From Ectothiorhodospiraceae bacterium (GTDB taxonomy: Bacteria > Pseudomonadota > Gammaproteobacteria > HK1): 64,000 nucleotides of DNA. Of this stretch, positions 1 through 10,262 are shown in pieces. Both the position numbers and the translations under genes were made by a program. Location of the stretch: assembly GCA_024234875.1 (NCBI GenBank), contig JACKNM010000007.1, forward strand, positions 124,001-188,000, in the 5' to 3' direction. Numbering within the stretch: position 1 is the stretch's first letter; each line of letters begins with the position of its first letter. Below the pieces are notes generated by a model that ran no database searches, was not told the origin of the DNA, and was given only the letters and a program-made list of their open reading frames with translations.

Positions 1-1
1 G

Positions 2-2974
2 GTCGCGCTCGTCGACGGTCAGTTCCTGTACGACCTCGACATCGAGGTGGCCGCCTATCAGCAGAAGAAGGCGAGCATCTACAAGGGGCGAATCACCAGG
101 GTCGAGCCGAGTCTCGAGGCGGCCTTCGTCGACTATGGCGCCGACCGTCACGGCTTCCTGCCGTTCAAGGAGATCGCGCGTGAGTTCTACGCCGGCGACG
201 GCGAGGACGAGCCGGACGACGGGGGCGATCGACAGCCCGCGCGGCGCTCGATCAAGGAGGCGCTCCAGGAGGGGCAGGAGGTCATCGTCCAGGTCGAGAA
301 AGAGGAGCGCGGCAACAAGGGCGCGGCGCTCACCACCTTCCCGAGTCTGGCCGGCCGCTATCTGGTCCTGATGCCCAACAACCCCCGCGCCGGCGGCATC
401 TCGCGCCGGGTCGAGGGCGACGAGCGCACCGAGCTCCGCGAGGCGCTGAGCAGCCTGGAGGTTCCGCCCGGGATGGGGCTCATCGTGCGCACCGCCGGGG
501 TCGGGCGCTCGGTCGAGGAGCTGCAGTGGGACCTCGACTACCTCCTCAATCTGTGGACGGCCATCGAGGCATCGGCCAAGGACCGCAAGGCCCCATTTCT
601 CGTCTACCAGGAAAGCAACGTCATCATCCGCGCCATTCGCGACAACTTCCGTCAGGACGTGAGCGAGGTGCTGATCGACGACGAGGCGGTCTACCAGCAG
701 GCCCGTGACTTCGTGCAGCAGGTGATGCCGGAGAGCCTTCCCAAGGTGAAGCTCTACCGCAATCACGTGCCGCTGTTCTCGCGCTACCAGATCGAGAGCC
801 AGATCGAGTCCGCGTTCAACCACACCGTGCACTTGCCCTCCGGCGGCTCGATCGTCATCGACCACACCGAGGCCCTGGTCTCGGTGGACATCAACTCGGC
901 GCGGGCGACCAAGGGTGCCGACATCGAGGAGACCGCGCTCAACACCAACCTCGAGGCTGCCGACGAGGTCGCGCGCCAGCTCCGGCTCCGCGACATCGGC
1001 GGCCTGATCGTCATCGATTTCATCGACATGACCCCCGCGCGCAACCAGCGCGAGGTCGAGAATCGACTGCGGGAAGCCCTCAAGCGGGACCGCGCTCGGG
1101 TCCAGGTCGGGCGGATCTCCCGCTTCGGGTTGTTGGAGATGTCCCGGCAGCGGCTGCGCCCGTCGCTCGGTGAGTCGAGCCTCACGGTGTGCACCTCGTG
1201 CAACGGCCGGGGCAGCATCCGCGGTCCGGAGTCGCTCGCTCTGTCGGTGCTGCGCCTCGTCGAGGAAGAGGCGATGAAGGACAACACCGCCAGGGTCGTG
1301 GCGCGGTTGCCGGTCGATGTCGCGGCGTTCCTGCTGAACGAGAAGCGTCGCTGGGTGAACGACGTCGAGGGACGGCACGGGGTCCAGCTGATCCTCGTCC
1401 CCGTGCCCTCGATGCGCCTGCCGGCCTACGAGGTCGAGCGCATCCGCTCGACCGACCGTGACAGCGAGACCCACTCGCAGGCGAGCTACGAGCTCGCGGC
1501 GGAGCGTGAGGAGCGTCCCGACTACTCGACGGTCGGAGCCCAGCCGGCACGTCCGGAGCCTGCGGTCAAGGCCGTGGCCCCGCCAGGGCCCGCTCCGGTG
1601 CGGGTGCAGCCGGCACCGGCCGAGGGGTCGGCGAGCGTGTCTGCGTCGCCACGCGCGCCGGAGCCGAACCTGCTACGCCGCATCTGGGGCACGTTGTTCG
1701 GGGGTGCCCGGGAGCCGACCGCGCCGGCGTCGGCGGTGGCGGCGACGAGCGTCGTGGCCACCGCGACCGGCGACGAGCAGCCGGTCGCGACCGGATCGAC
1801 TTCCGTCAGCGCCGAGGCGCGCGGCGGTCCGCGGGAGGGTGGCGAGCGTCGGGATTCGCGCCGCTCCGGTCGCGGCGGGCGCTCACGCGGCCGTGGGGCC
1901 GAGCAGCGTCACGGTGGGCGGCGAGCGACCGACGACGACACAGCGCCGCCGAGTGCGGCCGAGCCGGCCGCCGCCGGGGCCGAGGGCGAGGCCCGCGGTG
2001 GGCAGCGGTCGCAGTCCGGGTCGCGACGTCGTGGGGAAGGAACCCGCAACGCCGCTCCGCCCGGCGAGGCAGCCGCTGCAGCAGCCACCACCACCACCAC
2101 CGCCACCGACGCTGGCGAGCCGGGGTCGGTCACCGATTCGCCAGCGGCCGAGGGCGCGGTCGACGGCGCGCGCCCCAGCGGCCGGAGTGGTCGCCGGCGC
2201 CGCGGCAGCCGGGGACGTGGGCGAGGTGATGGCAGCCGAGGCGCCGCCGCCACGTCAGACGGAGAGCCGATGTCCGAGACCGGTCAGGCCGATGCGCGTG
2301 GCGGCGAGGGGAGCGGCACCTCGGGTGAGGCGGTATCGCCGGCGGAATCGGAACCCACGCCTCGGGCCGAGACGCCTTCCGGGGAGTCGCGGCGCCGGCG
2401 CGCACGCGGTGGCCCACGCACCGACTCCGAGGCGGTTGCCTCCGAAGCGGGCGGTCGCCCCGATGGCGCGCCCATGACCGGGGCGCCCGACGAGCGCGGT
2501 GCGAGCCCGCCGCCCCAGCCGGTGGCGGCCCCGGTGGCCAGCACGCCCGCCGCCGATGTGGGTCCGGCCGCGTCGGCTGCGTCTCCTGCCGGGACCGAGC
2601 GGGGAACGCAGAACCACGGCGCGGCGACGACGGCTGCGGCGAGTTCTGCCGGTGGTGCCGAGACCTCGGTAATGCGCGAGGCTCGGCCGGCTCCGGCCGC
2701 GCCCACACCGACGGCGCCCGCGGCCGCGCCCCCGGCGCCGGCACCGGTGCCGGCGGGAGGGGCGTCGGGGGAGGTGCGCGCTCGCACCGCCGAGACGCCT
2801 TCCTCGTCGCCACCGGTGCGCGGAGCGAACGGTGGCGACGGCGCACCGGCCGCGGGGGCTCGCTCCGCCGCCGCCGAGCCGGGGGCGGGTGCACAATCCG
2901 AGCCGCAACCCTCGGCGCGTCCGGTATCGGCGCCGGAATCGGCCGCACCGCGAGAGGCGCCGCCCGGGGACTGA
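2..2974 (+). CDS. rne: Ribonuclease E, 5' end cut by window edge
   Basis: Endoribonuclease E, the central enzyme of mRNA decay and rRNA/tRNA processing and the scaffold of the degradosome. The reading frame is open to the first base of the window and matches the RNase E N-terminus from 'VALVDGQ' and 'YDLDIE' onward, so the GTG at 47 is internal and the true start is upstream. The S1 RNA-binding region comes first, with 'IYKGRITRVEPSLEAAFVDY' near nt 79. The catalytic RNase E/G domain follows, ending with the zinc-link cysteines CTSC at nt 1190-1201. From about nt 1480 to the stop the protein is a low-complexity Ala/Pro/Gly/Arg-rich tail of roughly 500 residues with Arg-rich RNA-binding stretches, consistent with the non-catalytic scaffold half. 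The many open frames overlapping this tail on both strands are artefacts of its composition. Confidence 0.95.
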   Translation, partial: VALVDGQFLYDLDIEVAAYQQKKASIYKGRITRVEPSLEAAFVDYGADRHGFLPFKEIAREFYAGDGEDEPDDGGDRQPARRSIKEALQEGQEVIVQVEKEERGNKGAALTTFPSLAGRYLVLMPNNPRAGGISRRVEGDERTELREALSSLEVPPGMGLIVRTAGVGRSVEELQWDLDYLLNLWTAIEASAKDRKAPFLVYQESNVIIRAIRDNFRQDVSEVLIDDEAVYQQARDFVQQVMPESLPKVKLYRNHVPLFSRYQIESQIESAFNHTVHLPSGGSIVIDHTEALVSVDINSARATKGADIEETALNTNLEAADEVARQLRLRDIGGLIVIDFIDMTPARNQREVENRLREALKRDRARVQVGRISRFGLLEMSRQRLRPSLGESSLTVCTSCNGRGSIRGPESLALSVLRLVEEEAMKDNTARVVARLPVDVAAFLLNEKRRWVNDVEGRHGVQLILVPVPSMRLPAYEVERIRSTDRDSETHSQASYELAAEREERPDYSTVGAQPARPEPAVKAVAPPGPAPVRVQPAPAEGSASVSASPRAPEPNLLRRIWGTLFGGAREPTAPASAVAATSVVATATGDEQPVATGSTSVSAEARGGPREGGERRDSRRSGRGGRSRGRGAEQRHGGRRATDDDTAPPSAAEPAAAGAEGEARGGQRSQSGSRRRGEGTRNAAPPGEAAAAAATTTTTATDAGEPGSVTDSPAAEGAVDGARPSGRSGRRRRGSRGRGRGDGSRGAAATSDGEPMSETGQADARGGEGSGTSGEAVSPAESEPTPRAETPSGESRRRRARGGPRTDSEAVASEAGGRPDGAPMTGAPDERGASPPPQPVAAPVASTPAADVGPAASAASPAGTERGTQNHGAATTAAASSAGGAETSVMREARPAPAAPTPTAPAAAPPAPAPVPAGGASGEVRARTAETPSSSPPVRGANGGDGAPAAGARSAAAEPGAGAQSEPQPSARPVSAPESAAPREAPPGD
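2085..2101 (+). repeat. (CCA)n trinucleotide tract inside rne
   Basis: Five CCA units plus CC inside the low-complexity tail of RNase E. They are in frame and give a short run of threonines. A change in unit number would lengthen or shorten the tail without a frameshift. Confidence 0.5.
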
Positions 2975-2990
2975 GTCCGGCCCGCCGGCG

Positions 2991-3025
2991 CGGGAACGCC
3001 GCCGCCTCCACGCGGCGGGCTCCCG
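2991..3025. terminator. Bidirectional hairpin between rne and recO
   Basis: An outer stem of CGGGA/TCCCG (2991-2995 with 3021-3025) encloses a perfect 7-bp stem, CCGCCGC (2999-3005) with GCGGCGG (3012-3018), around the loop CTCCAC. It lies between the convergent 3' ends of rne and recO, so it could end transcription from both sides. There is no T-run on either strand, so it is either a weak intrinsic terminator or simply a GC-rich 3'-end hairpin. Confidence 0.5.
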
Positions 3026-3083
3026 TGGTCGGTCTCCGTTCGGGCCGCGTCTTGCTGCAGTAGCCCGGACGGAGCGCGGGTGG

Positions 3084-3788
3084 TCAGTCGCCGCGAAACA
3101 GCGCCCGGGTGGCGAGCGGGCGCGGGCCGAGCAGGTCGGCGAGCAGCCAGCGCAGGAGTCGCTTCGCCTCGCGCGCCTGCACCGGGTCGTCGAGCTGCTC
3201 GCGGCCGAGTGCCAGCAGCGTGGCGCCGCTGACGGACACCACGTCGCCTTCAGCGATGCCGTCCGCGACCGGCCCGGTCTCTCGCAGGTAGCGGTACCTG
3301 CGCTCGGCGAGGATCGGGCGGTCGGTGTCCGCCTCGTGCTCGAGCACCAGGCCGTAGCCGAGCGCGCGCAGCAACCGCAGCTCGAAGATGCGGAGCACGG
3401 GCTCCGGCGGCTCGGACGCTCTCAGGCTCGCCAGCGCCGACTCGTAAGCGACGTACAGCTCGGGGTGTGGGTCGTTGCGCTCGGTGAGGCGCAGCACCAG
3501 CTCGTTCAGGTAGAAGCCGCAGAACAGGGCGCGACCGGTGAGCTCGGGAACCGCGCCCCGACCTTCGACCTCGTGCAAGTTCCCGAGCTCCCCGCGGCCC
3601 GACCACGAGAGCAGCAGCGGGGTGAAGGCCCGGAGCTGCCCCCGGGTCGTGGACGCGGGGCGTCGCGCTCCGCGTGCGACGAGCCCTACCCGGCCCTGGT
3701 GCCGAGCGAAGACCTCGAGCAGGACGCTCGTCTCGCGATAGGGGCGCTGGTGAAGCACGTACCCGTCGACCAGCTCATGGCGATACAC
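3084..3788 (-). CDS. recO: DNA repair protein RecO
   Basis: Recombination mediator that with RecR loads RecA onto SSB-coated single-stranded DNA in the RecF pathway. The 234-residue length and N-terminal OB-fold sequence fit: 'YVLHQRPYRETSVLLEVF', then 'GRVGLVARGARR'. The helical domain follows, with 'YLNELVLRLTERNDPHPELY' being typical. The start is GTG at 3788, 18 nt after the era stop, as in the usual rnc-era-recO operon. No strong ribosome binding site is visible, so coupling to era is likely. Confidence 0.93.
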   Translation of the reverse strand: MYRHELVDGYVLHQRPYRETSVLLEVFARHQGRVGLVARGARRPASTTRGQLRAFTPLLLSWSGRGELGNLHEVEGRGAVPELTGRALFCGFYLNELVLRLTERNDPHPELYVAYESALASLRASEPPEPVLRIFELRLLRALGYGLVLEHEADTDRPILAERRYRYLRETGPVADGIAEGDVVSVSGATLLALGREQLDDPVQAREAKRLLRWLLADLLGPRPLATRALFRGD

Positions 3789-3806
3789 CGCACTCGCGCC
3801 CGCCGC

Positions 3807-4745
3807 TCACTCGCCGTACCCGAGCCGTAGCAGCGCGCGCTCGTCGTCGGTCCACCCTTCGCGGACCTTGACCCAGAGATGCAGACGCACCGGGCGACCG
3901 AAGGCCTCGCGCATCTCCTCGCGGGCCTCGGTGCCGGCGGCCTTGAGGAGGGCGCCCTCCTTCCCGATCACGATCGGCTTCTGGCTGCGCCGCTCGACCC
4001 AGATCACGGCATCGATGTCGAGTCCGCGCCCGCGCTCGGCGAACTGCTCGATCTCGACACTGAGCCGGTGCGGCAGCTCCTCGCCGAGCCGTCGAATCAG
4101 CTTCTCACGCACGAGCTCGGCGGCGCGGAAGCGATCACCGCGGTCGGTCACCTGGTCGGCCGGGAACAGCGGCGGCCCTTCCGGGAGGCGCGCCAGGATC
4201 GTCCGCTCCAGGGCATCCAGGTTGGCTCCGCCCAGCGCCGAGATCGGGACGATCTCGGCGAAGTCGAGCCGACCGGAGAGGTCGGCGATGAACGGAAGCA
4301 GCCGGTTCTTGTCCTTGACGCGGTCGACCTTGTTGATGGCGAGGATGATCGGCGCCTCGACCCGGGACAGCCGGCTCATCACGCGCTCGTCCTCGTCGGT
4401 GAGGCGCAAGGCCTCGACCACCAGCACGACCAGGTCGACACCTTCCAGGGCGCCGTCGGCGACCCGATTGAGATAGCGATTCATCGCTCGCTTGCCGCCC
4501 GAGTGCATGCCCGGCGTGTCGACGTAGACGATCTGGGCGTCGGGCAGGTGCTTCACGCCCAGGATGGCGTGACGCGTGGTCTGCGCGCGTGACGAGGTGA
4601 TGGCGAGCTTCTCGCCGAGGAGGTGGTTGAGCAGTGTCGACTTGCCGGTGTTCGGGCGACCGACGATGGCCACGAATCCGCTGCGGTGGCCTGGAGGGAC
4701 TTCCGCCACGTCGATAGCGTCGGTGGCTGGTGGGTCCTGGTGCAT
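3807..4745 (-). CDS. era: GTPase Era
   Basis: Essential Ras-like GTPase that binds the 3' end of 16S rRNA and assists 30S assembly. Of 312 residues, G1 is GRPNTGKST (29-37), G3 DTPG (76-79) and G4 NKVD (138-141). The C-terminal KH RNA-binding domain contains 'KPIVIGKEGALLKA'. The frame extends 44 codons further upstream, but that stretch overlaps rnc. ATG 4745 lies 4 nt after the rnc stop and gives the family's normal length, so I chose it. Confidence 0.94.
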   Translation of the reverse strand: MHQDPPATDAIDVAEVPPGHRSGFVAIVGRPNTGKSTLLNHLLGEKLAITSSRAQTTRHAILGVKHLPDAQIVYVDTPGMHSGGKRAMNRYLNRVADGALEGVDLVVLVVEALRLTDEDERVMSRLSRVEAPIILAINKVDRVKDKNRLLPFIADLSGRLDFAEIVPISALGGANLDALERTILARLPEGPPLFPADQVTDRGDRFRAAELVREKLIRRLGEELPHRLSVEIEQFAERGRGLDIDAVIWVERRSQKPIVIGKEGALLKAAGTEAREEMREAFGRPVRLHLWVKVREGWTDDERALLRLGYGE

Positions 4746-4749
4746 CGGA

Positions 4750-5430
4750 CTATCGCTCCAGAGACTCGAGGGCTCGCACCGCGGCGTCCTGCTCGGCGCG
4801 GCGCCGGCTCGACCCTTCACCGCGCGTGGTGGTCGGGGGGATTCCCACGGTGCACTCCACCACGAACCGCTGGGCATGGGCGGCCCCGCTCACCTCGACC
4901 ACGTTGTAGGTCGGCAGCGACAGGCCGCGAGACTGCAGTGCTTCCTGCAAACGGGTCTTCGGATCCTTCGGCTCGTCCGCCCTGGCCACGTCATGCAGCT
5001 TGCCGGCGACCAGCGAGAGCACGACCTGGCGGCATGCATCCAGGCCGGCATCGAGATACACCGCCCCGATCAGGGCCTCGAGGGCGTCGGCGAGGATCGA
5101 GTCGCGTCCGCGCCCGCCGCTTTTCCGCTCACCCTCGCCGAGTCGCAGCGCCGGACCGACCCCGACCTGCCGCGCAATCTGAGCCAGCGTATCCTGCTTC
5201 ACCACCTGCGCACGTCGCCGGGTGAGGGAGCCCTCGGCCGCGTCTGGCACGTCGCAGTAGAGCGACTCGGCGACCAGGAAATTCAACACCGAGTCACCGA
5301 GGAACTCGAGCCGCTCGTTGTTCTCGCTGCTGGCGCTACGATGCGTGAGTGCACGCCGGAGCAACTCGGGCCGCTCGAAGCGGTGACCGAGGCGCTCGGC
5401 GAGCGCGCGCCCCGGATCGTCAACCGCCAC
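4750..5430 (-). CDS. rnc: Ribonuclease III
   Basis: Double-strand-specific endoribonuclease that processes rRNA precursors and structured mRNAs. In 226 residues the signature ERLEFLGDSVL is at 39-49, supplying Glu42 and Asp46. The second metal-site pair Asp115/Glu118 is in 'LADALEALIGAVY'. A double-stranded-RNA-binding domain fills about 156-224. The start is GTG 5430; the frame is closed by TGA seven codons upstream and offers no ATG there. The neighbours DUF4845 upstream and era downstream give the standard gammaproteobacterial order. Confidence 0.94.
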   Translation of the reverse strand: MAVDDPGRALAERLGHRFERPELLRRALTHRSASSENNERLEFLGDSVLNFLVAESLYCDVPDAAEGSLTRRRAQVVKQDTLAQIARQVGVGPALRLGEGERKSGGRGRDSILADALEALIGAVYLDAGLDACRQVVLSLVAGKLHDVARADEPKDPKTRLQEALQSRGLSLPTYNVVEVSGAAHAQRFVVECTVGIPPTTTRGEGSSRRRAEQDAAVRALESLER

Positions 5431-5493
5431 TTCGGCAACGCCCAGGCGTCACACCCACGTCGTCCGATTCCGCGCCCGATGCCCGATCTCGGT

Positions 5494-5871
5494 TCAATTG
5501 CTCGCGTGCTTCTCGAACTCGGCCAGGATCGACAGGTTGAGGAACAGCGGCTCGACGCGGGAGTAGATCACCGAGATCTCGACCTGCTTCCCCTTCTTCT
5601 CGACCTTCACGAACTCTTGCCAGTTGAGCTCGTTGATCCGCGTGACGTCGTCGATGTCGAGGCGCCGCAGGAGCCCCATCACGATCTCGCCCTTGGTGCG
5701 CGCCTCGATCTCACGATCCTCCAGCACGCTCTGCATCGCCTTGTCGATCTTGAGGCTCTCCAGGTAGACCGGAATGAGCTTCAGCCCGACGAGGACGCCG
5801 AAGCCGCCCAGAATCAACAGCAGCAGCAGCATCCACCCAGACATCCCGCGCTGGCGTCTGATCGAGCGCAT
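5494..5871 (-). CDS. DUF4845 membrane-anchored protein
   Basis: Small protein of 125 residues with one N-terminal transmembrane segment (about 12-34, 'GWMLLLLLILGGFGVLVGL') and a short extracytoplasmic domain with 'LKLIPVYLE' and 'VYSRVEPLFLN'-like motifs, as in the DUF4845 family. Such genes sit between lepB and rnc in many gammaproteobacteria. No function is established. It may be co-transcribed with lepB upstream (75-nt gap). Confidence 0.85.
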   Translation of the reverse strand: MRSIRRQRGMSGWMLLLLLILGGFGVLVGLKLIPVYLESLKIDKAMQSVLEDREIEARTKGEIVMGLLRRLDIDDVTRINELNWQEFVKVEKKGKQVEISVIYSRVEPLFLNLSILAEFEKHASN

Positions 5872-5946
5872 CTTGGTCCTCCTCGTCGTCCCCTTGTCCC
5901 AGCAACTGCCCGGCGTGCACGGTGTGGACGCGCCGGCAACGCAGTA

Positions 5947-6746
5947 TCAGTCGATGCGATCGCCGATCCGCGCCCACTCGATCCCGTGCTCCCAGGTCCA
6001 GTGCATCCAGATCCGGAACGCCCGGCCGATCAGCAGCTCGTCGGGAACGGTGCCCCAGTAGCGGCTGTCGCGGCTGTTGTCCCGGTTGTCGCCCATCACG
6101 AAGTAGTTACCTTCGGGCACGACCATCTTGCCCTCGGCAGACGGCATGCCGGGCTGCACCAGAATGTCGTGGGGGTGCGCTCCGAGCACCTCGCGCAGCA
6201 GGGTCGCGCCGTTCATCCCGGATGCGGATCCCGACGCCGTATACTCGCCGACAGGTCGCTGCTCGACCGCTGCGCCGTTCACGTACAGCGTCTTGCGGTA
6301 ATAGGCGATCTCGTCGCCAGGTAGCCCCACCACCCGCTTGATGAAGGGCACCGAGGGATCCTCCGGAGACCGGAAGACCACCACGTCACCGCGCTCCGGC
6401 GCGCCGAGCTCGATCAGCTTGAAGTCCAGAATCGGCAACCGGATGCCGTACTCGAACTTGTTGACGAGGATGAAGTCGCCGATCAGCAGGGTCGGCATCA
6501 TCGACCCCGACGGAATTCGGAACGGCTCGACCAGGAACGAGCGCAGCACGAGGACGATCAGGAAGACCGGGAAGAACGACCGCGCGTACTCGACCAGCCG
6601 TGAAGGCGCGGGCACCTCCCCGCTGCCTGCAGCCAGCGCGGCCGCCGCGCTCTCGCGCCGCCGACGGGCGAGGACCGCGGCGTCGAACGCCCAGATCACC
6701 CCCGTCACCACGACCAGGAGGACCATCACCGTCGGGAAGTCGAACC

Positions 6747-6750
<4 letters not shown>
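5947..6750 (-). CDS. lepB: Signal peptidase I
   Basis: Inner-membrane leader peptidase that removes Sec and Tat signal peptides. It has 267 residues with two N-terminal transmembrane segments (about 8-27 and 60-76). The catalytic Ser83 lies in 'IPSGSMMPTLLIGD' and the general-base Lys138 in 'FIKRVVGLPGD'. The family box 'GDNRDNSRDSRYWG' is near the C-terminus. The GTG start at 6750 overlaps the lepA stop in a GTGA junction, indicating translational coupling. Confidence 0.95.
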
Positions 6751-8543
<1,793 letters not shown>

Positions 8544-8594
8544 GGCCGGCACGAGCGACCGGGCGCCGCCCGGAGGGCGCCCGCACCAGTCGGA

Positions 8595-8623
8595 GTGGCA
8601 GCCGGTCGAAGCCGAGCTGCCAC
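8595..8623 (-). other. Stable stem-loop in the lepA leader
   Basis: GTGGCAGC (8595-8602) pairs perfectly with GCTGCCAC (8616-8623), and CGG/CCG (8603-8605 with 8612-8614) extends the stem past a one-base bulge to a TCGAAG loop. It ends about 50 nt before the lepA start, within the mucD-lepA interval. No T-run follows, so it is not a clear terminator. It may be an mRNA 5' structure. Confidence 0.45.
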
Positions 8624-8675
8624 CAAAGGCGGAAATGCTACCAGATCGAAGGGATCGGCAACCAGGCTCGGCCCG

Positions 8676-8698
8676 CGCGCGCCCACCGGGGGCGCGCG
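8676..8698 (-). terminator. Hairpin after mucD
   Basis: A 9-bp perfect stem, CGCGCGCCC (8676-8684) with GGGCGCGCG (8690-8698), encloses the loop ACCGG and starts about 10 nt past the mucD stop. There is no downstream T-run, so it is a GC-rich terminator candidate only. Confidence 0.5.
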
Positions 8699-8708
8699 GG
8701 GTGTCCGG

Positions 8709-10151
8709 CTACTCGTCGGTCTTCAAGGCCAGGAAAATCGGGTTCCCCTGGCGCTGGACCAGCACCGAGACCGCACGCCCACTCGGCAGCTCGCCGGCGA
8801 GGCGCTTGAAGCTCTGACTGTCCTCGACCTTGGCGTTGTTGAGCATCAGGATGACGTCACCCGTGCGCACTCCCGCGCGCCCCGCCGGCCCGTCGGCGAC
8901 GTCGGTCACCAGCACGCCGTGATCGCGGACGTCGTACTCCTCACGCTGCTCGTCGGTGAGGTCACTCACCGTCACCCCGAGCTTCGATGCGGTGGCGGTT
9001 GCCTCCGCGCTCTGGGGCTCCTCGCGGGTCGCCAGGCGGATCTCCTGCTCCTCGGGAAGCTCGGCGGTGACGACCCGCAGGGTCATCGCCTTCCCATCGC
9101 GCAAGATCTCCACCGGCACCGCGTTGCCCACGCTCGAGCGCCCGACTAGAGGCGGCAGGTCCGACGAGCGTGATACCCGCTCACCGGCGAAGGCGAGCAC
9201 CACGTCTCCGACCTCGAAGCCCGCCTTCTCCGCCGGGCTGTCGGCCAGCACCTTGGCGATCAGTGCACCCTGAGGCCGCTCCATTCCGAACGACTCGGCG
9301 AGCTCGCGGGTGACGTCCTGGATCAGCACCCCGAGCCATCCGCGCGAGACACGACCCTTGGACCGGAGCTGGTCCGCAACATTCATGGCGACGTCGATGG
9401 GAATGGCGAACGAGAGCCCCATGAAGCCGCCGGTGCGGCTGAAAATCTGCGAGTTGACCCCGACCACCTCGCCCTGGAGATTGAACAGCGGGCCGCCGGA
9501 GTTGCCGGGATTGATGGCGACGTCGGTCTGGATGAAGGGAACGTAATTCTCGCGCGGGAGGCTCCGCCCCTTGGCGCTCACGATGCCCGCGGTCACCGAG
9601 TGATCGAAGCCGAAGGGGGAGCCGATCGCCAGCACCCACTCACCCACCTCCAGCGACTGGCTCGAACCGACGCGAACCACGGGCAGATCGTCGGCCTCGA
9701 TCTTCAGCACCGCGACGTCGCTGCGCTCGTCTCCCCCGACCAGCGTCGCGCGGAACTCACGCCGATCGCTCAGCCGCACGATGATCTCGTCCGCGTTCTG
9801 GATGACGTGATTGTTGGAGATGATGTAGCCGTCGCGCGAGATGATGAAGCCGGAGCCGAGCGACTGCGCATCGAACTCCTCGATCTCGCCCTCGCCGAAG
9901 AAGCGCCGGAAGAAGTCGTGGAAGGGGCTGTCCTTGGGCAGATCCGGAATCTCGAATCCGCGCGGCAACTGGGGACGCCCGGGCATCGAGCGCTTCTGGG
10001 TGGTGCTGATGTTCACCACCGCCGGGCTGTTCTCGCGCACCATCGTCCGGAAGTCGGGCAGTGACGATTGCTGGGCGTGCACCACGGCCGAGGCCGCCAC
10101 CGCCATCAGCACAATCGCCCACGTGCGCCAGCGGGAGAACGGGCTGGTCAT
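8709..10151 (-). CDS. mucD: Periplasmic serine protease, DegP/MucD family
   Basis: Trypsin-like protease and chaperone that degrades misfolded envelope proteins. In Pseudomonas, MucD restrains the AlgU (sigma-E) response. The 480-residue protein has a signal peptide ('TWAIVLMAVAASAVVHAQ', 10-27). The catalytic triad is His115 (SNNHVIQ), Asp145 (RSDVAVLKI) and Ser218 (NPGNSGGPLF), and two PDZ domains follow ('GWLGVLIQDVTRELAESFGM' opens the first). The frame runs 26 codons further upstream, but ATG 10151 is preceded by TTAGGAG at a good distance and begins the signal peptide. It is last in the rpoE-rseA-rseB-mucD module, 111 nt after rseB. Confidence 0.93.
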   Translation of the reverse strand: MTSPFSRWRTWAIVLMAVAASAVVHAQQSSLPDFRTMVRENSPAVVNISTTQKRSMPGRPQLPRGFEIPDLPKDSPFHDFFRRFFGEGEIEEFDAQSLGSGFIISRDGYIISNNHVIQNADEIIVRLSDRREFRATLVGGDERSDVAVLKIEADDLPVVRVGSSQSLEVGEWVLAIGSPFGFDHSVTAGIVSAKGRSLPRENYVPFIQTDVAINPGNSGGPLFNLQGEVVGVNSQIFSRTGGFMGLSFAIPIDVAMNVADQLRSKGRVSRGWLGVLIQDVTRELAESFGMERPQGALIAKVLADSPAEKAGFEVGDVVLAFAGERVSRSSDLPPLVGRSSVGNAVPVEILRDGKAMTLRVVTAELPEEQEIRLATREEPQSAEATATASKLGVTVSDLTDEQREEYDVRDHGVLVTDVADGPAGRAGVRTGDVILMLNNAKVEDSQSFKRLAGELPSGRAVSVLVQRQGNPIFLALKTDE

Positions 10152-10262
10152 GAGTACTCCTAAGACCGTCGTGTTCGCTGTCGAGCGGAAGCCGGCTCCC
10201 GCTCGTCGGTGCCCGCCGCCCGTTCGCAATGCGCGATTATAGCCGCCTGCGCCGCGCGCTGG

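Noticed and set aside
1480..2974. Several separate open frames on both strands in the RNase E tail.
   Set aside because: They arise from the biased composition of one low-complexity coding region. None has a ribosome binding site, domain or conserved motif.
8630..8660. TTGCCG-N15-TAGCAT upstream of lepA as a promoter.
   Set aside because: The spacing is short and both boxes are weak; I could not tell it from background.
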